This document shows positions 25,460 through 32,284 of a stretch of DNA of 64,000 nucleotides, piece by piece (the stretch's first letter is position 1; each line of letters opens with the position of its first letter). The notes below the pieces were generated by a model that was not told the DNA's origin, did not search any database, and saw only the letters and a list, made by a program, of their open reading frames with translations. The stretch is from NCBI RefSeq assembly GCF_052118925.1, contig NZ_JBQKGG010000005.1, forward strand, positions 1 to 64,000, in the 5' to 3' direction. This DNA comes from Lientehia sp934351765. GTDB taxonomy: Bacteria > Bacillota > Clostridia > Lachnospirales > Lachnospiraceae. The position numbers and the translations under genes are program-made.

Positions 25460-26740
25460 TTAATAAAACACATGACTTCCGATAATGATCCCGTCATAGC
25501 CGGGAAGCACCGTCCGGAAATGGAGCAGACCGCCGATATAGTTTTCGGATCCACTCATGGCCACCTGGGCTGCTCTGGTACACTCCGAAGGTACACCGTT
25601 TTTCAGGGCCTTCTGATACTTGGGATATCCCCAGGGGCTGAACTGTCTCTTCTGGGACAGCACGCCAAGCATGGTATTCGGATACCGGCTGCTGGCGATC
25701 CGGTTCATAATGACATTTCCGACAGCAACCTTCCCTTCCCAGGGCTCCATGTTAGCTTCCCGGTAGATCATGGCTGCCATCAGTTCCAGATCGCTGTACG
25801 CCGAATAATCAAACTCATCGGAGGACTGCGTCGGCGCCTGGGTTGGTGCTTCCGTTGGTGCAGGAGCCTGTGTCGGTGCACTGGTCGGTGCCTGGGTTGG
25901 TGCTTCTGTGGGTGTCTGGGGCGGTGCCTGCGTCGGCGCAGGAGCCTCTCCGGACGGCTCTGCCGAACTGTTTCCGGAATTCTGGCTTCCATTTTGTGAC
26001 GAATCCGAGCGGTTGTCTGCCGTCTGATTTCCGTTCTCAATCTGTGCCAGCTTATCCTCCGCCTCCAGCTCCCGTTTCTGAAGCTCCGAGCGATACTGAG
26101 CCAGCTGTCCCTTCGTATCCTCCAGATCTCCGCTGCACTGATCCATCTTATCTGCGGTATCGGCGATGGCCGCCAGAACCTCGTTCTGTTTTTCCTGCGT
26201 ATCCGCCATATTCTGATCCAGATTGGTCTGCTCCGCACGCAGATCACTTTCCTTCTGCGCCACCAGCTCCTTGGTCGCCTTGTAGGCCATCAGCATATTC
26301 CGGTCGTAGTCCGCCATCTCCACAGCATATTCTGCCTTGTTTAAAATCCCTGAAAGGCTGTCCTCTGAAAAAATCAGCCCGACAAATCCACCATCCCGGT
26401 TTTCATACATATACTGGATCCGTTTTTTCATGGACGCATACTGGGTGCTCTCCGTCTCTTTGGCCGCTTCCAGCTCCTGTTCGGTTCCCGCAAGCTGCGT
26501 TTCCAGCTCTGTCTTCTGAGCTGCCAGTGCTTCCAGTTCCGCATCCAGATCATCAAGCTGTGCTTCCAGATCACTCAGATATCCCGCCAGCCGTTCGCTG
26601 GCTTCTTCCAGGCTCTTCGCCCGAGACTCTGCCTGACTGGCACGTTCCTCCAGATCATCTCCTGCTGCCATCGCTCCGAGCACCGGAGCGGCCGCCAGAA
26701 GAAGCGCCAGAATACCGATCCATCTTCTGTGTTTTTTCAT
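25460..26740 (-). CDS. Secreted coiled-coil cell wall hydrolase (SleB/CwlJ type)
   Basis: 426 residues. Signal peptide about 1-26 (ending GAMAA). Residues about 28-240 form a long Glu/Gln/Leu-rich coiled coil like the N-terminal part of PcsB and other FtsEX-linked hydrolases. A linker of repeated APTQAPTEAP follows (about 265-305). The C-terminal Hydrolase_2 domain (about 310-426) begins YSDLELMAAMIYREANMEPWEGKVAVGNVIMNR, with the catalytic Glu of spore-cortex lytic enzymes. It probably cuts peptidoglycan outside the cell in growth or division rather than germination, given the coil. It is 17 bases downstream of the DUF6465 gene on the same strand. Confidence 0.9.
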   Translation of the reverse strand: MKKHRRWIGILALLLAAAPVLGAMAAGDDLEERASQAESRAKSLEEASERLAGYLSDLEAQLDDLDAELEALAAQKTELETQLAGTEQELEAAKETESTQYASMKKRIQYMYENRDGGFVGLIFSEDSLSGILNKAEYAVEMADYDRNMLMAYKATKELVAQKESDLRAEQTNLDQNMADTQEKQNEVLAAIADTADKMDQCSGDLEDTKGQLAQYRSELQKRELEAEDKLAQIENGNQTADNRSDSSQNGSQNSGNSSAEPSGEAPAPTQAPPQTPTEAPTQAPTSAPTQAPAPTEAPTQAPTQSSDEFDYSAYSDLELMAAMIYREANMEPWEGKVAVGNVIMNRIASSRYPNTMLGVLSQKRQFSPWGYPKYQKALKNGVPSECTRAAQVAMSGSENYIGGLLHFRTVLPGYDGIIIGSHVFY

Positions 26741-26757
26741 ATAATAAATCTCAGTCC

Positions 26758-27276
26758 TTAAATATCAACACTTCCGGTCTCAGTCTCGTTGATAACATAA
26801 TATACCTTGTTTTCCTCAACCTTGACATACAGCTGCATGCTCTTAATGTCACCGATCTTATTTTTTTTCGCTGTCCAGTCTTTCTTTACCAGCGCGATCA
26901 TTTCCTTATCGGAAACATCCTTGCCCATGTACTGAACCGAAATTCCGGTCTTTACTTCTGTCTTCTTCGCCGCAGTCTTCTTTACTGCCTTCTTTGCTGC
27001 CGCTGCGATCTTTTTCCCGGTCTTTTCTGCTGCTTCTGCTGCCTTTCCGGCTGCCTCTGCGGCCTTTTCCGCTGTCTTGGAAACCAGCTCCTCGGCCTTT
27101 ACTGTCTCCTCAGCCTTCACTTCCTCCGCCTTCGGTTCTGCTGCTTCCGCTTTTACCTCTTCTGTCTCGGTTTTTACTTCTGCCGTCCCGGCTTCTTTCT
27201 GAACTTCAGGTGCTTTCTTTGTCTCTGCTGCTTTTACAGAGGCCGCTGTTCTCGTATAGGTCTTCTTTCTTGTCAT
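26758..27276 (-). CDS. DUF6465 family protein with Lys/Ala/Glu-rich N-terminus
   Basis: 172 residues. The first 105 residues are low-complexity Ala/Lys/Glu/Val, ending in the histone-H1-like tract KKIAAAAKKAVKKTAAKKTEV. The last 65 residues are a folded domain (ISVQYMGKDVSDKEMIALVKKDW...YVKVEENKVYYVINETETGSVDI) matching the DUF6465 family of Clostridia. The basic tail could bind DNA or an acidic polymer; this is inference. GGAGAAT precedes the ATG. It is immediately upstream of the coiled-coil hydrolase gene (17 bases) and may be co-transcribed with it. Confidence 0.8.
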   Translation of the reverse strand: MTRKKTYTRTAASVKAAETKKAPEVQKEAGTAEVKTETEEVKAEAAEPKAEEVKAEETVKAEELVSKTAEKAAEAAGKAAEAAEKTGKKIAAAAKKAVKKTAAKKTEVKTGISVQYMGKDVSDKEMIALVKKDWTAKKNKIGDIKSMQLYVKVEENKVYYVINETETGSVDI

Positions 27277-27394
27277 AATAATTCTCCTCTTTTCTCATTT
27301 CCTGCCGTTTTTTCCAGTCACGCGGCAGAACTCTGCTATAGTCACTATCATACAGCGTTCCGGCGCTTTTTGCAAGTCCCGGCAGGATTCCCCT

Positions 27395-27865
27395 CTACAC
27401 GGTCTCCCTGCACACATCTACCCAGCCCATCGCCCCGGCGGCTTCCTCCAGCTCCGGAATCGTCAGCTTCACTGCGCTGTGGTCATCGCCGGCTGCCGGA
27501 TAAACGGTCGTAAACTGTTTCAGGCTTTCGTCCAGATACACCCGGACTCCCTCCCGGACTCCAAAGGGGCAGACACCGCCCGGCGCATGGCCGATCCAGG
27601 TTTCCACCTCATCAAAGGGGATCATCTTCGCTTTTACATGAAAGGCAGCTTTGTATTTCCGGTTGTCAACCTTTGCTGTTCCCTCGGTTAAGATCAGCAC
27701 CGGCTGATCATCCTGGAGAAAGGACATGGTCTTGGCAATCATTCCCGGTTCCACCCCCAGCGCTTCCGCTGCCATGGCCACCGTCGCCGTTGAATGCTCC
27801 AGGCGGATCACATGATCCAAAAAGCCTTTTTTCTCCAGATATTCTTCTGCTCGTTTCTGTGACAT
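27395..27865 (-). CDS. YbaK/EbsC-type aminoacyl-tRNA deacylase
   Basis: 156 residues, one YbaK domain. Members hydrolyse mischarged tRNAs, typically Cys-tRNA-Pro or Ala-tRNA-Pro, in trans. The conserved lysine region KVDNRKYKAAF (substrate amino-group binding) and GHAPGGVCPFG, the signature loop near the active site, are present. GGAGGA-type ribosome site upstream of ATG 27865. It follows the TIR-LRR gene by 43 bases without a terminator, so it may be read through from that locus, but its role is housekeeping. Confidence 0.9.
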   Translation of the reverse strand: MSQKRAEEYLEKKGFLDHVIRLEHSTATVAMAAEALGVEPGMIAKTMSFLQDDQPVLILTEGTAKVDNRKYKAAFHVKAKMIPFDEVETWIGHAPGGVCPFGVREGVRVYLDESLKQFTTVYPAAGDDHSAVKLTIPELEEAAGAMGWVDVCRETV

Positions 27866-27908
27866 AATACAGTTCCTCCATTATCACCGAAAGCTCCACG
27901 CTTTCTCG

Positions 27909-30536
27909 TTAAAATCCGGAGCTTACCTTCCAGCTTTCCATGTCGGCTTTCGCCTCTTCCGCAGTCATAAACCGTATCCCGCTCAGGGTTTTCTCCCACA
28001 TTACCTGTTCGTCAAGAGGACAATCAACCACGTTATAAAATGTAAACAGCTTCTCCAGACTTTCCATATCGGCCCCGGCTGCATAATCAAAGTAGATTTC
28101 CCATCCTCGCTTTGAGGAGGAAGCAGCAAAAGAAGTCAGCGGATTTCCGCAGAGATTCAGATATTCGACTTTTTGGGCTCCGGGGAGCTTTAATTCAGAA
28201 ATCTGATTTCCGCTCAGATCCACTACATCAAAATCCCGTTCCGCCTGAATCCCCAGATCCACCAGCGGCTGCATATCTGTGATCTGGTTATCGGCAAAGC
28301 TCATATCACGAAGATGCCTGGAGTAACAAATCTCCTCAATCGAAGAAATTCCGTTTTCATCCGCCGAAATCAGTTCCAGAGCGGTCATCGTTTTCAGGGG
28401 AGAAAGATCCTCCACATAATTCCGGTCAAATTTCAGTTTCTTCAGTGAACTCATATCGGTCAGGGGAGAAAGATCTGTCACCAGATTATCTCGGAAGGAA
28501 AGGTACGTCAGCTTTTCCCGGCTTTTTGCCAGCACCGACAGATCAGCGACCGCATTGCCATCGATGGAAACCGTACTCAAAAGCGTACAGTTTTCAATTC
28601 CGTTCAATTCAAAAATTTTATTCTCATCTGCTTTCAGGCTGGTCAGTCGCAGTGCCTGTTCCAGACCGGAAAGGGTTTCCAGCTGATTTCGGCTTACGCT
28701 GATCGTCTGAAGCGATTTACAGGACACCAGTGCTTCCAGGGATGTGAGCTGATTATCATCTGCCTTCAGGTTCACCAGCTCTTCCATTCCGGATAACGGA
28801 GCAAGATCCGTAATCTGATTTCCGGAGACATCAAGTCCCCGAAGCCCCGGCAGCGCATAGAGCGGAGACAGATCCGTGATCTCATTTTGTTCCGCCGCCA
28901 GATCACTCAGAGACGGTACCGCACCGACCAGATTTTCCAGACTTCCCAGCCCCAGTTCATTTGCCGTCAAATATTCCAGGGATGTACAGTCCGATAAGGG
29001 AGTGAAATCCGAAACACCGGTCTGGCTGACATTAAGGCGGTACAGACTGCCGGCCAGATTTGTCAGATTACTCAGATTTGTCAAATCTGCATTTCCGCTC
29101 AGATCCACTGTATCTAATTCGGACAGTCTTGACAGATCAATGGCCGAAAACTGACTGTCTGTTAATCCACAGTTTTTGATCCGCAGATTCTCCAGCTTCT
29201 CCAGAGCGGACAGAAACTGATAGTTTTCCACTCCCGTGCAGTTTTCCATGCAAAGGATCCTCAGTCCCTCTGCATTCGTCCCGATGGCAGCTGCCGCTTC
29301 ATCATCAAGCGTACAGTCTGTCAGATAGACAGCCTCCAGTTTCTTCATGGAAGAAAGGGCCTTCATGTCCTTTGCCGTCAGCATTTTATTCGACAGATAC
29401 AGATTCTCAGCATCCTTCTCCACCTTCTGTCCGCTGATTTCCATCTTCCCCCCAAAAAACAGCTTTGGAATTCCATTCAGGCATACATAAATGACTGCGA
29501 TCAGCACAATCGGTATGAGCCAGATGCCCCTCTTCTCTTTTTTCTCCGGTGTCTGATGGCGTTCCGGCTCTGCCAGACGCTTTGCTTCTGCTTCCCTCCG
29601 GGCGGCCTCTTCTGCCTGACGCTTTGCTTCTGCTTCCCGCCGCGCGGCCTCTTCTGCCTGACGTTTTGCTTCTGCTTCCCGGCGGTGCGCTTCTTCCGCC
29701 GCTTTCTGCTCTGCCTGACGCTGTGCGGCCTCTTCCGCCTGACGCTTTGCTTCTGCTTCCCTCCGGCGCGCTTCTTCCGCCGCTTTCTGCTCTGCCTGAC
29801 GCTTTGCTTCTTCTTCCGCCTGGCGGTGCTTCTCCTCTGCCGCCTTCAGCTTTTCTTCCGCCTCCCGCCGCGCAGCCTCTGCCTGACAGCGTGCCTCTTC
29901 CGCCGCTTTCAGTTTTCGCTCCATCTGGTGTTCTGTTTCCTTCGCCTGACTGTCGGTGTTCGCATCCGCTGTCTCCGGTTCACTGCGGAACCATTTATCA
30001 CTGAAGCTGTCTCTCGGTTCACGCGTCTCCTCAAACAGGCTTTCCTCCTCCGTTTCGTAATCCTCCGGACGGGAAACCTCGATCTGCGCATCCGGCAGGC
30101 CCATGGATGATTCCAGCATCCTTGCCGCATACAGCTTCTTATAGAATTCTTTTTCCGATTCCAGCGTATACTTAAAAATCGCCTGGGTCGCCGCCAGCTG
30201 CATTTCCATGCCCATGGACATCTGAACCGGCTCCAGGATCACTGAAATAAACGGCTTTTTCTTTAATAATGCGAAATTGATCTCCCGTTTACAATTATGG
30301 GAGTTTACTGCATTTTCCGTAATGAACGCTACACAGGCAGCACTTCCGTTTAAATGACTGGCAATGATTTCCGGCCACTCCGATCCCGGATCAATTCCCT
30401 CGTCATACCAGACCCGGTAACCATCCCGTGCCATCTGTTCAATGATCGGAAAAACGCTTGCTCTGTCTTTATGACAATAGCTGATAAAAATATAAGCTTC
30501 CTGCCCTTCATAGGGCTTTACGGAGCATCGTCTCAC
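27909..30536 (-). CDS. TIR - coiled coil - membrane span - LRR protein
   Basis: 875 residues. TIR domain at about 13-130: YIFISYCHKDRASVFPIIEQM, WYDEGIDPGSEWPE, and SHNCKREINFAL with Glu85 in the position of the NADase-type catalytic glutamate. Residues 203-326 are a long charged coil of (EAARREAEAKRQAEE)-type repeats. KKEKR then precedes a single span (about 338-356). The rest (about 375-850) is a leucine-rich-repeat array of the internalin/SDS22 kind (LxxLxxLxxLxLxxNxIxDLxPL), about 18 repeats. By the positive-inside rule TIR and coil face the cytoplasm and the LRR faces out. The start is GTG 30536 with GAGG at seven bases. It is the last gene of the peptide-export locus. Role as sensor, immunity protein or cell-death effector is inferred. 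Confidence 0.85.
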   Translation of the reverse strand: MRRCSVKPYEGQEAYIFISYCHKDRASVFPIIEQMARDGYRVWYDEGIDPGSEWPEIIASHLNGSAACVAFITENAVNSHNCKREINFALLKKKPFISVILEPVQMSMGMEMQLAATQAIFKYTLESEKEFYKKLYAARMLESSMGLPDAQIEVSRPEDYETEEESLFEETREPRDSFSDKWFRSEPETADANTDSQAKETEHQMERKLKAAEEARCQAEAARREAEEKLKAAEEKHRQAEEEAKRQAEQKAAEEARRREAEAKRQAEEAAQRQAEQKAAEEAHRREAEAKRQAEEAARREAEAKRQAEEAARREAEAKRLAEPERHQTPEKKEKRGIWLIPIVLIAVIYVCLNGIPKLFFGGKMEISGQKVEKDAENLYLSNKMLTAKDMKALSSMKKLEAVYLTDCTLDDEAAAAIGTNAEGLRILCMENCTGVENYQFLSALEKLENLRIKNCGLTDSQFSAIDLSRLSELDTVDLSGNADLTNLSNLTNLAGSLYRLNVSQTGVSDFTPLSDCTSLEYLTANELGLGSLENLVGAVPSLSDLAAEQNEITDLSPLYALPGLRGLDVSGNQITDLAPLSGMEELVNLKADDNQLTSLEALVSCKSLQTISVSRNQLETLSGLEQALRLTSLKADENKIFELNGIENCTLLSTVSIDGNAVADLSVLAKSREKLTYLSFRDNLVTDLSPLTDMSSLKKLKFDRNYVEDLSPLKTMTALELISADENGISSIEEICYSRHLRDMSFADNQITDMQPLVDLGIQAERDFDVVDLSGNQISELKLPGAQKVEYLNLCGNPLTSFAASSSKRGWEIYFDYAAGADMESLEKLFTFYNVVDCPLDEQVMWEKTLSGIRFMTAEEAKADMESWKVSSGF
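29567..29905. repeat. Internal coding repeats of the TIR-LRR coiled coil
   Basis: GCTTTGCTTCTGCTTCCC and GCGGCCTCTTCTGCCTGAC recur many times at steps that are multiples of three (about 42 bases in the cleanest part, 29590-29690). They encode EAEAKRQAEEAARR. Their near identity makes the coil prone to length change by recombination. Confidence 0.85.
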
Positions 30537-30579
30537 AGCTCTACCTCGTTTCCATCTGTTTGTTTTCTGTCACGTTTCA

Positions 30580-30948
30580 TCAATCCTCTTCAATAAACAG
30601 GATCTCATCAAATCCGGATTCCTTTAATGCCTCCATGACCGGCTCTGAGACATGGACCAATATCATCTCAGCACCTTCCTGTTCATCAATGATCTGCTGC
30701 ACTGACAAAAGGCTCCGTAACGCACCACTGGCCAGATACGTGATCTTTGACAGATCCAGCCGGATTTTTCTGCATACGGAGACGGCTGCCATAAGCTCAT
30801 CTTCAAACTCATGAGCAACCTCATTGCGGATCTCTCCCTCCGCTTCCATGTAAAAAATATCGTCTTTCATCTGTTCCCGGATACACAGCACTCTGGTTCC
30901 ATCCAGAAGGATCTCCAGAACCCCATCAACCATTTCTCTTGTTATCAT
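30580..30948 (-). CDS. STAS domain protein (anti-sigma factor antagonist-like)
   Basis: 122 residues. The C-terminal 75 residues fit a STAS fold: DDIFYMEAEGEIRNEVAHEFEDELMAA, RKIRLDLSKITYLASGALRSLLSVQQ and the final helix. The usual phospho-acceptor region DxSxxxxxDSSGL appears here as DLSKITYLASGAL, so a serine is kept but the Asp before it is lost. SpoIIAA-like proteins bind and release anti-sigma kinases. No kinase or phosphatase partner is present in the window. It lies 43 bases before the TIR-LRR gene and 40 after the third peptide gene, so all are probably one transcript. Of two adjacent ATGs the second has better spacing to AGGAG. Confidence 0.78.
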   Translation of the reverse strand: MITREMVDGVLEILLDGTRVLCIREQMKDDIFYMEAEGEIRNEVAHEFEDELMAAVSVCRKIRLDLSKITYLASGALRSLLSVQQIIDEQEGAEMILVHVSEPVMEALKESGFDEILFIEED

Positions 30949-30988
30949 CATAAACTCCTGTATTCTTCTGCAAGTTTTCCGTCCGGCT

Positions 30989-31186
30989 TCAGCTCTTGTC
31001 CGTCTGATGCGATTTCATATAATCCAGAAATTTTTTATAATCCGGCGCCGCTGATGCCGCCGCTACAAGATCCAGATCCTCCTCAGAAAGCTCATCATCC
31101 ACCGCCTCCACCAGTTCTGTCAGTTCGTCATTTGGCGCAAACTCCTGTGTTTTTGCCGCCAGCTTCAAAACCTTTTCCATATCCAT
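30989..31186 (-). CDS. Small secreted-peptide precursor candidate, divergent
   Basis: 65 residues from ATG 31186; ATGs three codons upstream or two downstream are also possible. The acidic leader (MDMEKVLKLAAKTQEFAPNDELTELVEAVDDELSEEDLD) matches the ELSEDSLDQV pattern of its two neighbours, but ends LVAAAS instead of VSGG. The following 20 residues (APDYKKFLDYMKSHQTDKS) are charged, not hydrophobic. It is probably a relative that is processed at AA/S, or one that is no longer exported, or a helper peptide. It sits between the second precursor and the STAS gene. Confidence 0.65.
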   Translation of the reverse strand: MDMEKVLKLAAKTQEFAPNDELTELVEAVDDELSEEDLDLVAAASAAPDYKKFLDYMKSHQTDKS

Positions 31187-31355
31187 TTCCAACATTCCTT
31201 TTCTTTCTGGCATTTTTGCGAACATATCAGAAGAAGACGGCTTTTATAGGCCGCCTGTTCTTCCGGTTTTTCCAAACTCCATCCTACCGCTTCTTTGTTT
31301 AAAGCCCGGTATGTCAGCTTTAGCTGACGGTTTTTTCTGTGGAAACGTGACCCCT

Positions 31356-31682
31356 TTACCGTCTGCACCATCCCATTCTGCCTTTTGCATATCTGGCATA
31401 TAAACGTCCTGCAACATACGCGCCTCCAATGATCGCTCCGGCTGCCACGATACCGATTCCGCCGGACACCTGATCCAGGCTGTCCTCAGAAAGCTCATCT
31501 CCATTCTCCAGAAGGCTGTTTACATGCTCCACCATCTGTCGGATCTCTTCGTCACTCATCTCAATTCCCTTGGATGCAAACAACTCCTTTAACTCTGCCT
31601 TACTCTCACAGTTTAATACCTTTTCCTCAAATTCCTGATCCTGAAATGCGTCTTCCATTACCTTTACACTGATTTCTGTCAT
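31356..31682 (-). CDS. Double-glycine leader peptide precursor (Nif11/NHLP-like), 33-residue core
   Basis: 108 residues. The 75-residue leader resembles Nif11-type leaders (FEEKVLNCESKAELKELFASKGIEMSDEEI...) and ends DELSEDSLDQVSGG. Cleavage after GG by the neighbouring C39-type peptidase would release a 33-residue hydrophobic, Gly/Ala-rich, C-terminally basic peptide (IGIVAAGAIIGGAYVAGRLY..., ending GWCRR). The core has GxxxG-like spacing typical of membrane-active bacteriocins and one cysteine. AGGAGG precedes the ATG by eight bases. No modifying enzyme is present in the locus, so the core may be used unmodified. Confidence 0.82.
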   Translation of the reverse strand: MTEISVKVMEDAFQDQEFEEKVLNCESKAELKELFASKGIEMSDEEIRQMVEHVNSLLENGDELSEDSLDQVSGGIGIVAAGAIIGGAYVAGRLYARYAKGRMGWCRR

Positions 31683-31817
31683 GTCATGCTCCTCCTGATT
31701 TCTGTGTTTTGTTTTGATTTTCTGTTTCTGCTCTGATCTTTTTCCTTTATCTATGCTGCCCGATGGTTCGGCGCGTTTTTCTTCCTTCCGCCCGCAATGC
31801 TCCGTCTTTCTCAGGAA

Positions 31818-32120
31818 TCAGCATCTTTTGCGCATTCCTCTGTAGAAGCCGTATAAAAATGCTACTCCGGCTCCGATGGCTACCACTGCCGGTGCAATTC
31901 CTCCGGATACCTGATCCAGACTGTCCAGCGAAAGCTCTCCGTCCTTCTGCTCCTTCAAGCCCTCGTAAAGCCCCTTTGCTTCTTCCTCACCGATTTCTGC
32001 TCCGCACTCTGCAAGGATCTGCCGGAATGCTTCCAGAGATTCTGCTTCTACCAGACGCTTTACCTGCTCTTCCTTTACGGTTACCTTTTTTAACTCTTCC
32101 ATTAACTTATTCTCATTCAT
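31818..32120 (-). CDS. Double-glycine leader peptide precursor, 26-residue core
   Basis: 100 residues from ATG 32120 (MNENKLMEEL), preceded by GGAGGAATGGATC. The 74-residue leader is acidic and helical, ending GELSLDSLDQVSGG, almost the same as the previous precursor. The predicted core is 26 residues (IAPAVVAIGAGVAFLYGFYR followed by GMRKRC): hydrophobic with a basic, Cys-ended tail. Both cores carry exactly one cysteine near the C-terminus, which would allow a disulfide-linked pair. It is the first of the three peptide genes after the transporter genes, 164 bases downstream of them. Confidence 0.82.
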   Translation of the reverse strand: MNENKLMEELKKVTVKEEQVKRLVEAESLEAFRQILAECGAEIGEEEAKGLYEGLKEQKDGELSLDSLDQVSGGIAPAVVAIGAGVAFLYGFYRGMRKRC

Positions 32121-32180
32121 GATCCATTCCTCCGCTTTTTTATTTTTATCAGCTCCCGCTGTCACTTAGTTATACACATG

Positions 32181-32211
32181 ATCCGGAAATCTGTTACAGG
32201 CTTTTCCGGAT
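32181..32211. promoter_or_regulatory. Inverted repeat upstream of the peptide genes
   Basis: Perfect 9-bp arms ATCCGGAAA (32181-32189) and TTTCCGGAT (32203-32211), spacer 13. On the plus strand a T8 follows, so it could also act as a terminator of antisense RNA. The minus-strand decamer AAAAATCCGG recurs upstream of the sigma factor gene (38474-38465). It may be a shared control site; no function is proven. Confidence 0.4.
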
Positions 32212-32284
32212 TTTTTTTAAAAGTTTAAAAAATTTACCGGAGAATGCCGGCACGGCCAAAACGCGTTATGCTGCCAGACCGGAT

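Noticed and set aside
25843..27513. Long plus-strand frame of 556 codons, rich in Pro, Ser and Leu
   Set aside because: It runs antisense to the coiled-coil hydrolase and DUF6465 genes, whose families are clear. Its composition is a complement of their Glu/Ala/Lys-rich codons.
31306..31340. Hairpin GTCAGC-TTTA-GCTGAC followed by T6 on the plus strand between two peptide genes
   Set aside because: It looks like a terminator, but there is no plus-strand gene to end, and on the coding strand it has no U-run. It is kept only as a possible RNA-processing hairpin.
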